Part shown: positions 37,201 to 50,056 of the stretch, in pieces
How the letters are laid out: each line of letters starts with the position of its first letter
Numbering within the stretch: the first letter of the stretch is position 1
Origin: Eutreptiella sp. 'Long Island Sound 2002'
Taxonomy: Eukaryota > Euglenozoa > Euglenophyceae > Eutreptiales > Eutreptiaceae
DNA: 64,000 bases
Reading direction: 5' to 3'
NCBI GenBank assembly: GCA_964036045.1
Contig: OZ038384.1
Span: 56,579,355 to 56,643,354, forward strand
Made by a program: the position numbers and the translations under genes
Notes under the pieces: generated by a model
Told to the model about the DNA's origin: nothing
What the model saw: the letters and a program-made list of their open reading frames with translations, nothing else
Databases searched by the model: none

Positions 37201-39490
37201 TACATGCATGAGGTATGGCGGGGCTTCGGTACATGCATGAGGTATGGCGGGGCTTCGGTACATGCATGAGGGATGGCGGGGCTTTGGTACATGCATGAGG
37301 TATGGCCGGGCTTCGGTACATGCATGAGGGATGGCGGGGCTTTGGTACATGCATGAGGTATGTCGGGGCTTTGGTACATGCATGAGGTATCGCGGGGCTT
37401 TGGTACATGCATGAGGTATGGCGGGGCTTCGGTACATGCATGAGGTATGGCGGGGCTTCGGTACATGCATGAGGTATTGCGGGGCCTTGGTACATGCATG
37501 AGGTGTGGCGGGGCCTTGGTACATGCATGAGGGATGGCGGGGCTTTGGTACATGCATGAGGGAAGGCGGGGCTTTGATACATGCATGAGGTATGGCGGGG
37601 CATTGGTACATGCATGAGGTATGGCGGGGCTTTGGTACAGGCATGAGGTATGGCGGGGCTTTGGTACATGCATGAGGTATGGTGGGGCTTTGGTACATGC
37701 ATGAGGTATGGCGGGGCCTTGGTACATGCATGAGGGATGGCGGGGCTTTGGTACATGCATGAGGTATGGCGGGGCTTTGGTACATGCATGAGGTATGGCG
37801 GGGCCTTGGTACATGCATGAGGGATGGCGGGGCTTTGGTACATGCATGAGGTATGGCGGGGCTTTGGTACATGCATGAGGTATGGCGGGGCCTTGGTACA
37901 TGCATGAGGTATGGCGGGGCTTCGGTACATGCATGAGGTATGGCGGGGCTTTGATACATGCATGAGGTGTGGCGGGGCTTTGGTACATGCATGAGGTATG
38001 GCGGGGCATTGGTACATGCATGAGGGAAGGCGGGGCCTTGGTACATGCATGAGGTATGGCGGGGCCTTGGTACATGCATGAGGGATGGCGGGGCTTTGGT
38101 ACATGCATGAGGTATGGCGGGGCTTTGGTACATGCATGAGGTATGGCGGGGCATTGGTACATGCATGAGGGATGGCGGGGCTTTGGTACATGCATGAGGT
38201 ATGGCGGGGCGTTGGTACATGCATGAGGTATGGCGGTGCTTTGGTACATGCATGAGGTATGGCGGGGCTTTGGTACATGCATGAGGTATGGCGGGGCCTT
38301 GGTACATGCATGAGGTATGGCGGGGCTTTGGTACATGCATGAGGTATGGCGGGGCTTTCATAAATGCATGAGGTGTGGCGGGGCTTTGGTACATGCATGA
38401 CGTATGGCGGGGCATTGGTACATGCATGAGGGATGGCGGGGCATTGGTACATGCATGAGGGAAGGCGGGGCTTTGGTACATGCCTGAGGTATGGCGGGGG
38501 TTTGGGACATGCATGAGGGATGGCGGGGCTTTGGTACATGCATGAGGTATGGCGGGGCTTTGATACATGCATGAGGGATGGCGGGGCTTTGGTACATGCA
38601 TGAGGTATGGCGGGGCTTTGATACATGCCTGAGGTGTGGCGGGGCTTTGGTACATGCATGAGGTATGGCGGGGCCTTGGTACATGCATGAGGTATGGCGG
38701 GACATTGGTACATGCATGAGGGATGGCGGGGCTTTGGTACATGCATGAGGGAAGGCGCGGCTTTGATACATGCATGAGGTGTGGCGGGGCTTTGGTACAT
38801 GCATGAGGTATGGCGGGGCAGTGGTACATGCATGAGGTATGGCGGGGTATTGGTACATGCAACAGCTATGGCGGGGCTTCGGTACATGCATGAGGTGTGG
38901 CGGGGCCTTGGTACATGCATGAGGTATGGCGGGGCCTTGGTACATGCATGGGGGAAGGCGGGGCTTTGGTACATGCCTGAGGTATGGGGGGGCCGTGGTA
39001 CATGCATGAGGTATGGCGGGGCTTCGGTACATGCATGAGGTATGGCGGGGCCTTGGTACATGCATGAGGTATGGCGGGGCTTTGGTACATGCATGAGGGA
39101 TGGCGGGGCCTTGGTACATGCATGAGGTATGGCGGGGCTTCGGTACATGCATGAGGTATGGCGGGGCTTTGGTACATGCATGAGGTATGGCGGGGCATTG
39201 GTACATGCATGAGGTATGGCCGGGCCTTGGTACATGCATGAGGAATGGCGGGGCTTTGGCACATGCATGAGGTGTGGCGGGGCTTTGGTACATGCATGAG
39301 GTATGGCGGGGCATTGGTACATGCATGAGGTATGGCGGGGCTTCGGTACATGCATGAGGTATGGCGGGGCTTCGGTACATGCATGAGGTATGGCGGGGCT
39401 TTGGTACATGCATGAGGGATGGCGGGGCTTTGGTACATGCATGAGGTATGACGGGGCTTCGGTACATGCATGAGGTATGGCGGGGCTTTG

Positions 39491-40030
39491 GTACATGCAT
39501 GAGTCATGTCGGGGCTTCGGTACATGCATGAGGTATGGCGGGGCATTGGTACATGCATGAGGGATGGCGGGGCTTTGGTACATGCATGAGGTATGGCGGG
39601 GCTTCGGTACATGCATGAGGTATGGCGGGGCTTCGGTACATGCATGAGGTATGGCGGGGCTTTGGTTCATGCATGAGGGATGGCGGGGCGTTGGTACATG
39701 CATGAGGGATGGCGGGGCTTTGGTACATGCATGAGGTATGACGGGGCTTTGGCACATGCATGAGGTATGGCGGGGCTTTGGTACATGCATGAGTCATGTC
39801 GGGGCTTCGGTACATGCATGAGGTATGGCGGGGCATTGGTACATGCATGAGGTATGGCGGGGCTTCGGTACATGCATGAGGTATGGCGGGGCTTCGGTAC
39901 ATGCATGAGGTATGGCGGGGCTTTGGTACATGCATGAGGTATGGCGGGGCTTTGGTACATGCATGAGGTATGACGGGGCTTTGGCACATGCATGAGGTAT
40001 GGCGGGGCTTTGGTACATGCATGAGTCATG
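39491..40030. repeat. Short higher-order repeats of 10 and 8 units
   Basis: The rare unit GAGTCATGTCGGGGCTTCGG occurs three times, with spacings of 290 bp and 232 bp (10 and 8 units). It is preceded each time by GGTATGACGGGG with a GGCACATG or CTTCGG unit. These short duplications nest inside the longer block E repeats and look recent, since the three copies differ little apart from unit number. Confidence 0.8.
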
Positions 40031-42100
40031 TCGGGGCTTCGGTACATGCATGAGGTATGGCGGGGCATTGGTACATGCATGAGGGATGGCGGGGCTTTGG
40101 TACATGCATGAGGTATGGCGGGGCTTCGGTACATGCATGAGGTATGGCGGGGCCTTGGTACATGCATGAGGTATGGCGGGGCTTTGGTACATGCATGAGG
40201 GATGGCGGGGCGTTGGTACATGCATGAGGGATGGCGGGGCTTTGGTACATGCATGAGGTATGGCGGGGCTTTGGTACATGCATGAGGTATGGCGGGGCTT
40301 TGGTACATGCATGAGGGATGGCGGGGCTTTGGTACATGCATGAGGGAAGGCGGGGCTTTGGTACATGCATGAGGTACGGCGGGGCCTTGGTACATGCATG
40401 AGGTATGGCGGGGCTTCGGTACATGCATGAGGTATGGCGGGGCTTCGGTACATGCATCAGGTATGGCGGGGCCTTGGTACATGCATGAGGGATGGCGGGG
40501 CTTTGGTACATGCATGAGGTATGGCGGGGCCTTGGTACATGCATCAGGTATGGCGGGGCTTTGGTACATGCATGAGGGAAGGCGGGGCTTTGGTACATGC
40601 CTGAGGTATGGCGGGGCTTTGGTACATGCATGAGGTATGGCGGGGCTTCGGTACATGCATGACGGATGGCGGGGCTTTGGTACATGCAACAGCTATGGCG
40701 GGGCTTCGGTACATGCATGAGGTATGGCGGGGCCTCGGTACATGCATGAGGTATGGCGGGGCTTCGGTACATGCATGAGGGATGGCGGGGCCTTGGTACA
40801 TGCATGAGGGATGGCGGGGCTTTGGTACATGCATGAGGTATGGCGGGGCTTTGGTACATGCATGAGGTATGGCGGGGCATTGGTACATGCATGAGGTATG
40901 GCCGGGCTTCGGTACATGCATGAGGTATGGCGGGGCTTTGGCACATGCATGAGGTATGGCGGGGCATTGGTACATGCATGAGGGATGGCGGGGCTTTGGT
41001 ACATGCATGAGGTATGGCGGGGCATTGGTACATGCATGAGGTATGGCGGGGCTTTGGTACATGCATGAGGTATGCCGGGGCTTTGGTACATGCATGAGGT
41101 ATGGCGGGGCCTTGGTACATGCATGAGGTATGGCGGGGCCTTGGTACATGCATGAGGGATGGCGGGGCTTTGGTACATGCATGAGGTATGGCGGGGCTTT
41201 GATACATGCATGAGGTGTGGCGGGGCTTTGGTACATGCATGAGGTATGGCGGGGCATTGGTACATGCATGAGGTATGGCGGGGCATTGGTACATGCATGA
41301 GGGAAGGCGGCGCTTTGGTACATGCCTGAGGTATGGCGGGGCTTTGGTACATGCATGAGGGATGGCGGGGCTTTGGTACATGCATGAGGTATGGCGGGGC
41401 TTTGATACATGCATGAGGGATGGCGGGGCTTTGGTACATGCATGAGGTATGGCGGGGCTTTGATACATGCATGAGCTGTGGCGGGGCTTTGGTACATGCA
41501 TGAGGTATGGCGGGGCCTTGGTACATGCATGAGGTATGGCGGGACATTGGTACATGCATGAGGGAAGGCGGGGCTTTGATACATGCATGAGGGATGGCGG
41601 GGCATTGGTACATGCATGAGGTGTGGCGGGGCTTTGGTACATGCATGAGGTATGGCGGGGCTTTGGCACATGCATGAGGTATGGCGGGGCATTGGTACAT
41701 GCATGAGGTATGACCGGGCCTCGTTACATGCATGAGGTATGGCGGGGCTTTGGCACATGCATGAGGTGTGGCGGGGCTTTGGTACATGCATGAGGTATGG
41801 CGGGGCATTGGTACATGCATGAGGTATGGCGGGGCTTCGGTACATGCATGAGGTATGGCGGGGCTTTGGTACATGCATGAGGTATGGCGGGGCTTTGGTA
41901 CATGCATGAGGGATGGCGGGGCTTTGGTACATGCATGAGGTATGGCGGGGCTTTGGTACATGCATGAGGTATGGCGGGGAATTTGTACATGCATGAGGTA
42001 TGGCCGGGCCTCGGTACATGCCTGAGGTATGGCGGGGCTTTGGCACATGCATGAGGTGTGGCGGGGCTTCGGTACATGCCTGAGGTATGGCGGGGCTTTG

Positions 42101-45100
42101 GTACATGCATGAGGTATGGCGGGGCTTCGGTACATGCATGAGGTATGGCGGGGCTTCGGTACATGCATGAGGTATGGCGGGGCTTGGTACATGCATGAGG
42201 TACGTCGGGGCATTGGTACATGCATGAGGGATGGCGGGGGTTTGGTACATGCATGAGGTATGGCGGGGCTTCGGTACATGCATGAGGTATAGCGGGGCTT
42301 CGGTACATGCATGAGGTATTGCGTGGCCTTGGTACATGCATGAAGTATGGCGGGGCTTTGGTACATGCATGAGGTATGGCGGGGCTTTGGTACATGCATG
42401 AGGTATCGCGGGGCTTTGGTACATGCATGAGGTATGGCGGGGCATTGGTACATGCACGAGGGATGGCGGGGCTTTGGTACATGCATGAGGGAAGCCGGGG
42501 CTTTGGTACATGCATGAGGTATGGCCGGGCTTCGGTACATGCATGAGGTATGGCGGGGCTTCGGTACATGCATGAGGTATGGCGGGGCTTCGGGACATGC
42601 ATGAGGTATGGCGGGGCTTTGGTACATGCATGAGGTATGGCGGGGCTTTGGTACATGCATGAGGTATGGCGGGGCCTTGGTACATGCATGAGGTATGGCG
42701 GGGCTTTGGTACATGCATGAGGGATGGCGGGGCTTTGGTACATGCATGAGGTATGGCGGGGCTTTGGTACATGCATGAGGTATGGCGGGGCATTGGTACA
42801 TGCATGAGGTATGGCCGGGCTTCGGTACATGCATGAGGTATGGCGGGGCCTCGGTACATGCATGAGGGAAGGCGGGGCTTCGGTACATGCATGAGGTATG
42901 GCGGGGCTTTGGTACATGCATGAGGTATGGCGGGGCTTCGGTACATGCATGAGGTATGGCGGGGCTTCGGTACATGCATGAGGTATGGCTGGGCTTTGGT
43001 ACATGCATGAGGTACGTCGGGGCTTTGGTACATGCATGAGGTATGGCGGGGCATTGGTACATGCATGAGGGATGGCGGGGGTTTGGTACATGCATGAGGT
43101 ATGGCGGGGCTTCGGTACATGCATGAGGTATAGCGGGGCTTCGGTACATGCATGAGGTATTGCGTGGCCTTGGTACATGCATGAGGTATGGCGGGGCTTT
43201 GGTACATGCATGAGGGATGGCGGGGCCTTGGTACATGCATGAGGGATGGCGGGGCTTTGGTACATGCATGAGGTATGGCGGGGCTTTGGTACATGCATGA
43301 GGTATGGCGGGGCTTCGGTACATGCATGAGGTATGGCGGGGCATTGGTACATGCACGAGGGATGGCGGGGCTTTGGTACATGCATGAGGGAAGCCGGGGC
43401 TTTGGTACATGCATGAGGTATGGCCGGGCTTCGGTACATGCATGAGGTATGGCGGGGCTTCGGTACATCCATGAGGTATGGCGGCCCTTCGGGACATGCA
43501 TGAGGTATGGCGGGGCTTTGGTACATGCATGAGGTATGGCGGGGCTTTGGTACATGCATGAGGTATGGCGGGGCCTTGGTACATGCATGAGGTATGGCGG
43601 GGCTCCGGTACATGCATGAGGTATGGCGGGGCTTCGGTACATGCATGAGGGATGGCGGGGTTTCGGTACATGCGTGAGGTGTGGCGGGGCCTTTGTACAT
43701 GCATGAGGTATGGCGGGGCTTTGGTACATGCATGAGGTATGGCGGGGCGTCGGTACATGCATGAGGTATGGCGGGGCTTCGGTACATGCATGAGGTATGG
43801 CGGGGCCTTGGTTCATGCATGAGGGATGGCGGGGCTTTGGTACATGCATGAGGTATGGCGGGGCTTTGGTACATGCATGAGGGATGGCGGGGCCTTGGTA
43901 CATGCATGAGGGAAGGCAGGGCTTTGGTACATGCATGAGGGATGGCGGGGCTTCGGTACATGCATGAGGTATGGCGGGGCTTTGGTACATGCGTGAGGTA
44001 TGGCGGGGCTTCGGTACATGCATGAGGGATGGCGGGGCATCTGTACATGCATGAGGGATGGCGGGGCCTTGGTACATGCATGAGGTATGGCGGGGCTTCG
44101 GTACATGCATGAGGTATGGCGGGGCTTCGGTACATGCATGAGGTATGGCGGGGCCTTGGTACATGCATGAGGTATGGCGGGGCTTTGGTACATGCATGAG
44201 GTATGGCGGGGCATTGGTACATTCATGAGGTATTGCGGGGCTTTGGTACATGCATGAGGTATGGCGGGGCATTGGTACATGCATGAGGGAAGGCGGGGCT
44301 TTGGTACATGCATGAGGTATGGCGGGGCTTTGGTACATGCATGAGGGAAGGCGGGCCTTTGGTACATGCATGAGGGATGGCGGGGCTTCGGTTCATGTAT
44401 GAGGTATGGCGGGGCTTCAGTACATGCATGAGGTATGGCGGGGCTTCGGTACATGCATGAGGTATGGCGGGGCTTCGGTACATGCATGAGGTATGGCGGG
44501 GCTTTGGTACATGCGTGAGGTATGGCGGGGCATTGGTACATGCATGAGGGATGGCGGGGCTTCGGTACATGCATGAGGTATGGCGGGGCCTTGGTACATG
44601 CATGAGGTATGGCGGGGCCTTGGTACATGCATGAGGTATGGCGGGGCTTTATTACATGCATGAGGTATGGCGGGGCTTCGGTACATGCATGAGGGATGGC
44701 GGGGCCTTGGTACATGCATGAGGTATGGCGGGGCTTTGGTACATGCATGAGGTATGGCGGGGCCTTGGTACATGTATGAGGGATGGCGGGGCTTTGGTAC
44801 ATGCATGAGGTATGGCGGGGCTTTGGTACATGCATGAGTTATGGCGGGGCTTCGGTACATGTATGAGGTATGGCGGGGCTTCAGTACATGCATGAGGTAT
44901 CGCGGGGCTTCGGTACATGCATGAGGTATGGCGGGGCTTCGGTACATGCATGAGGTATGGCGGGGCTTTGGTACATGCGTGAGGTATGGCGGGGCATTGG
45001 TACATGCATGAGGGATGGCGGGGCTTCGGTACATGCATGAGGTATGGCGGGGCCTTGGTACATGCATGAGGTATGGCGGGGCCTTGGTACATGCATGAGG

Positions 45101-47300
45101 TATGGCGGGGCTTTATTACATGCATGAGGTATGGCGGGGCTTGGGTACATGCATGAGGTATGGCGGGGCCTTGGTACATGCATGAGGTATGGCGGGGCTT
45201 TGGTACATGCATGAGGTATGGCGGGGCCTTGGTACATGCATGAGGGATGGCGGGGCTTTGGTACATGCATGAGGTATGGCGGGGCTTTGGTACATGCAGG
45301 AGTTATGGCGGGCCTTTGGTACATGCATGAGGGATGGCGGGGCTTCGGTACATGCATGAGGTATGGCGGGGCATTGGTACATGCATGAGGGATGGCGGGG
45401 CCTTGGTACATGCATGAGGGAAGGCGGGGCTTTGATACATGCATGAGGTGTGGCGGGGCTTTGGTACATGCATGAGGTATGGCGGAGCATTGGTACATGC
45501 ATGAGGTATGGCGGGGCATTGGTACATGCGTGAGGTATGGCGGGGCTTTGGTACATGCCTGAGGTATGGCGGGGCTTTGGTTCATGCATGAGGTATGGCG
45601 GGGCTTCGGTACATGCATGAGGTATGGCGGGGCTTTATTACATGCATGAGCTATGGCGGGGCTTCGGTACATGCATGAGGTATGGCGGGGCCTTGGTACA
45701 TGCATGAGGTATGGCGGGGCTTTGGTACATGCATGAGGGATGGCGGGGCCTTGGTACATGCATGAGGGATGGCGGGGCTTTGGTACATGCATGAGGTATG
45801 GCGGGGCTTTGGTACATGCAAGAGTTATGGCGGGCCTTTGGTACATGCATGAGGTATGGCGGGGCTTTGGTACATGCATGAGGTATGGCGGGGCCTTGGT
45901 ACATGCATGAGGTATGGCGGGGCTTCGGTACATGCATGAGGTATGGCGGGGCTTCGGTACATGCATGAGGTATGGCGGGGCTTTGGTACATGCATGAGGG
46001 ATGGCGGGGCTTTGGTACATGCATGAGGTGTCGCGGGGCTTCGGTACATGCATGAGGTATGGCGTGGCTTTATTACATGCATGAGCTATGGCGGGGCTTC
46101 GGTACATGCATGAGGGATGGCGGGGCCTTGGTACATGCATGAGGTATGGCGGGGCTTTGGTACAAGCATGAGGTATGGCGGGGCTTCGGTACATGCATGA
46201 GGGATGGCGGGGCTTTGGTACATGCATGAGTTATGGCGGGCCTTTGGTACATGCATGAGGTATGGCGGGGCTTTGGTACATGCATGAGGTATGGCGGGGC
46301 TTCGGTACATGCATGACTTATGGCGGGGCTTTGGTACATGCATGACTTATGGCGGGGCTTTGGTACATGCATGAGGTATGGCGGGGCTTCGATACATGCA
46401 TGAGGTATGGAGGGGCCTTGGTACATGCATGAGGTATGGCGCGGCTTTGGTACATGCATGAGGGATGGCGGGGCTTTGGTACATGCATGAGGTATGGCCG
46501 GGCTTTGGTACATGCACGAGGTATGGCGGGGCTTTGGTACACGCATGAGGTATGGCGGGGCTTCGGTACATGCATGAGGTATGGCGGGGCTTTGGTACAT
46601 GCATGAGGTATGGCGGGGCCTTGGTACATGCATGAGGGATGGCGGGGCTTCGGTACATGCATGAGGTATGGCGGGACTTTGGTACATGCATGAAGTATGG
46701 CGGGGCTTCGGTACATGCATGAGGTATGGCGGGGCTTTGGTACATGCATGAGGTATGGCGGGGCTTTGGTACCTGCATGAGGTATGGCGGGGCTTCGGTA
46801 CATGCATGAGGTATGGCGGGGCCTTGGTACATGCATGAGGTATGGCGGGGCTTTGGTACATGCATGAGGGAAGGCGGGGCATTGGTACATGCATGAGGGA
46901 TGGCGGGGCCTTGGTACATGCATGAGGTATGGCGGGGCTTTGGTACATGTATGAGGTATGGCGGGGCTTCGGTACATGCATGAGGGATGGCGGGGCCTTG
47001 GTACATGCATGAGGGATGGCGGGGATTTGGTACATGCATGAGGGAAGGCGGGGCATTGGTACATGCATGAGGTATGGCGGGGCCTTGGTACATGCATGAG
47101 GTATGGCGGGGCTTCGGTACATGCATGATGTATGGCGGGGCTTCGGTACATGCATGAGGTATGGCGCGCCTTTGGTACATGCATGAGGGATGGCGGGGCT
47201 TTGGTACATGCATGAGGTATGGCGGGGCTTTGGTACATGCATGAGGTATGGCGGGGCTTCGGTACATGCATGAGGTATGGCGGGGCTTTGGTACATGCAT
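42101..47300. repeat. 29-bp satellite array, block F (distant copy of block D)
   Basis: About 179 units sharing block D's rare variants in the same order: GGTACGTCGG at 43011 (partner 25582), GGTATTGCGTGG at 43160 (25731), CCTTTGTACAT with GGCGTCGG near 43690 (26290), GGTTCATGCATG at 43813 (26413), CTTTATTACATG near 45635 (28032) and GAGCTATGG at 46086 (28454). Offsets are 601, 600, 607 and 608 units. One base is missing near 42185 (GGGGCTTGGTAC). No gene is present. Confidence 0.93.
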
Positions 47301-47331
47301 GAGGTCTGGCGGGACTTCGGTACATGCATGA

Positions 47332-48750
47332 GGTATTACGGGGCTTTGGTACATGCATGAGGTATGGCGGGGCTTTGGTACCTGCATGAGGTATGGCGGG
47401 GCTTCGGTACATGCATGAGGTATGGCGGGGCTTTGGTACATGCATGAGGGATGGCGGGGCTTTGGTACATGCATGAGGTATGGCCGGGCTTTGGTACATG
47501 CATGAGGTATGGCGGGGCTTTGGTACATGCATGAGGTATGGCGGGGCTTTGGTACATGCATGAGGTATGGCGGGGCTTTGGTAGATGCATGAGGTATGGC
47601 GGGGCTTCGGTACATGCATGAGGGATGGCGGGGCTTCGGTACATGCACGAGGGATGGCGGGGCTTCGGTACATGCATGAGGTATGGCGGGGCTTCGGTAC
47701 ATGCATGAGGTATGGCGGGGCCTTGGTACATGCATGAGGTATGGCGGGGCATTGGTACATGCATGAGGTATGGCGGGGCCTTGGTACATGCATGAGGTAT
47801 GGCGGGGCCTTGGTACATGCATGAGGGATGGCGAGGCCTTGGTACATGCATGAGGTATGGCGGGGCTTCGGTACACGCATGAGGTGTGGCGGGGCATTGG
47901 TACATGCATGAGGGATGGCGGGGCCTTGGTACATGCATGAGGTATGGGGGGCTTTGGTACATGCATGAGGGATGGCGGGGCCTTAGTACATGCATGAGGG
48001 ATGGCGGGGCATTGGTACATGCATGAGGGATGGCGGGGCTTTGGTACATGCATGAGTTATGGCGGGGCTTTGGTACATTCATGAGGTATGGCGGGGCTTT
48101 GGTACATGCATGAGGTATGGCGGGGCTTTGGTACATGCATGAGGTATGGCGGGGCTCTGGTACATGCATGAGGTATGGCGGGGCTTTGGTACATGCATGA
48201 GGTATGGCGGGGCTTCGGTACATGCATGAGGTATGGCGGGGCTTTGGTACATGCATGAGGTATCGCGGGGCTTTGGTACATGCATCAGGTGTGGCCGGGC
48301 TTCGGTACATGCATGAGGTATGGCGGGGCTTTGGTACATGCATGAGGTATGGCGGAGCTTCGGTACATGCATGAGGTATGGCGGGGCTTTGGTACATGCA
48401 TGAGGTATGGCGGGGCCTTGGTACATGAATGAGGTCTGGCGGGGCTTCGGTACATGCATGAGGTATGGCGGGGCTTTGGTACATGCATGAGGTATGGCGG
48501 GGCTTTGGTACATGCATGAGGTATGGCGGGGCTTTGGTAAATGCACGAGGGAAGGTGGGGCTTCGGTACATGCATGAGGTATAGCGGGGCTTCGGTACAT
48601 GCATGAGGTATGGCGGGGCCATGGTACATGCATGAGGTATGGCGGGGCCTTGGTACATCCATGAGGGATGGCGGGGCTTTGGTACATGCATGAGGTATGG
48701 CGGGGCCATGGTACATGCATGAGGTATGGCGGGGCCTTGGTACATGCATG
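47332..48750. repeat. Segmental duplication within block G, copy 1 (offset 2725 bp)
   Basis: From GGTATTACGGGG at 47332, matched by the same rare unit at 50057. Shared landmarks at exactly 2725 bp include GGTACCTGC (47381), the 28-bp unit GGTATGGGGGGC (47941), CATCAGGTGTGGCC (near 48285), GGTACATCCATG (48656) and GGCCATGG (48706). 2725 is 94 x 29 minus 1, the missing base belonging to the 28-bp unit. Confidence 0.88.
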
Positions 48751-49111
48751 AGGGATGGCGGGGCCTTGGTACATGCATGAGGGATGGCGGGGATTTGGTA
48801 CATGCATGAGGGAAGGCGGGGCCTTGGTACATGCATGAGGTATGGCGGGGCCTTGGTACATGCATGAGGTATGGCGGGGCTTCGGTACATGCATGAGGTA
48901 TGGCGGGGCTTCGGTACATGCATGAGGTATGGCGGGGCTTTGGTACATGCATGAGGGATGGCGGGGCCATGGTACATGCATGAGGTATGGCGGGGCCTTG
49001 GTACATGCATGAGGTATGGCGGGGCTTCGGTACATGCATGAGGTATGGCGGGGCCTTGGTAGATGCATGAGGGATGGCGGGGCTTTGGTACATGCATGAG
49101 GTATGGCGGGG
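48706..49111. repeat. 406-bp higher-order repeat (14 units), copy 1
   Basis: GGCCATGG units at 48706 and 48967 recur at 49112 and 49373, both 406 bp later. All intervening units (including GGGGATTTGG, GAGGGAAGGCGGGGCC and two consecutive CTTCGG units) agree one for one by eye, as does GGTAGATGCATG downstream (near 49059 and 49465). I saw no difference between the copies in this stretch. Confidence 0.9.
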
Positions 49112-49465
49112 CCATGGTACATGCATGAGGTATGGCGGGGCCTTGGTACATGCATGAGGGATGGCGGGGCCTTGGTACATGCATGAGGGATGGCGGGGAT
49201 TTGGTACATGCATGAGGGAAGGCGGGGCCTTGGTACATGCATGAGGTATGGCGGGGCCTTGGTACATGCATGAGGTATGGCGGGGCTTCGGTACATGCAT
49301 GAGGTATGGCGGGGCTTCGGTACATGCATGAGGTATGGCGGGGCTTTGGTACATGCATGAGGGATGGCGGGGCCATGGTACATGCATGAGGTATGGCGGG
49401 GCCTTGGTACATGCATGAGGTATGGCGGGGCTTCGGTACATGCATGAGGTATGGCGGGGCCTTGG
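49112..49465. repeat. 406-bp higher-order repeat (14 units), copy 2 (truncated)
   Basis: Direct continuation of copy 1 with the same unit order up to GGTAGATGCATG near 49465. There it departs: GAGGTATGG with CTTCGG, where copy 1 has GAGGGATGG with CTTTGG. A third partial echo (GGGGATTTGG, GAGGGAAGG, CCTTGG, CTTCGG, CTTCGG, CTTTGG) follows at about 49740-49900. Confidence 0.85.
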
Positions 49466-50056
49466 TAGATGCATGAGGTATGGCGGGGCTTCGGTACATG
49501 CATGAGGGATGGCGGGGCTTCGGTACATGCACGAGGGATGGCGGGGCTTCGGTACATGCATGAGGTATGGCGGGGCCATGGTACATGCATGAGGTATGGC
49601 GGGGCCTTGGTACATCCATGAGGGATGGCGGGGCTTTGGTACATGCCTGAGGTATGGCGGGGCCATGGTACATGCATGAGGTATGGCGGGGCTTTGGTAC
49701 ATGCATGAGGTATGGCGGGGCCTTGGTACATGCATGAGGGATGGCGGGGATTTGGTACATGCATGAGGGAAGGCGGGGCATTGGTACATGCATGAGGTAT
49801 GGCGGGGCCTTGGTACATGCATGAGGTATGGCGGGGCTTCGGTACATGCATGAGGTATGGCGGGGCTTCGGTACATGCATGAGGTATGGCGGGGCTTTGG
49901 TACATGCATGAGGGATGGCGGGGCTTTGGTACATGCATGAGGTATGGCGGGGCTTTGGTACATGCATGAGGTATGGCGGGGCTTCGGTACATGCATGAGG
50001 TATGGCGGGGCTTTGGTACATGCATGAGGTCTGGCGGGACTTCGGTACATGCATGA

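Larger units (their letters stand above)
28931..42100. repeat. 29-bp satellite array, block E
   Basis: About 454 units. Markers are GCAACAGCTATGG (29666, 33901, 35787, 38860, 40688; GCAACGGCTATGG at 36918), GAGGAATGG, GGCAGGGCTTCGG, GGTAGGGCGGCGCTTCAG (near 32459, 34981, 36170), GGCCCATGC (near 34152, 36037, 37141) and GAGTCATGTCGG (39491, 39781, 40013). Most spacings are whole multiples of 29. Exceptions are single-base gains at 29966 and 31214 (GGGCGGGG) and a loss near 33540. No gene is present. Confidence 0.94.
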
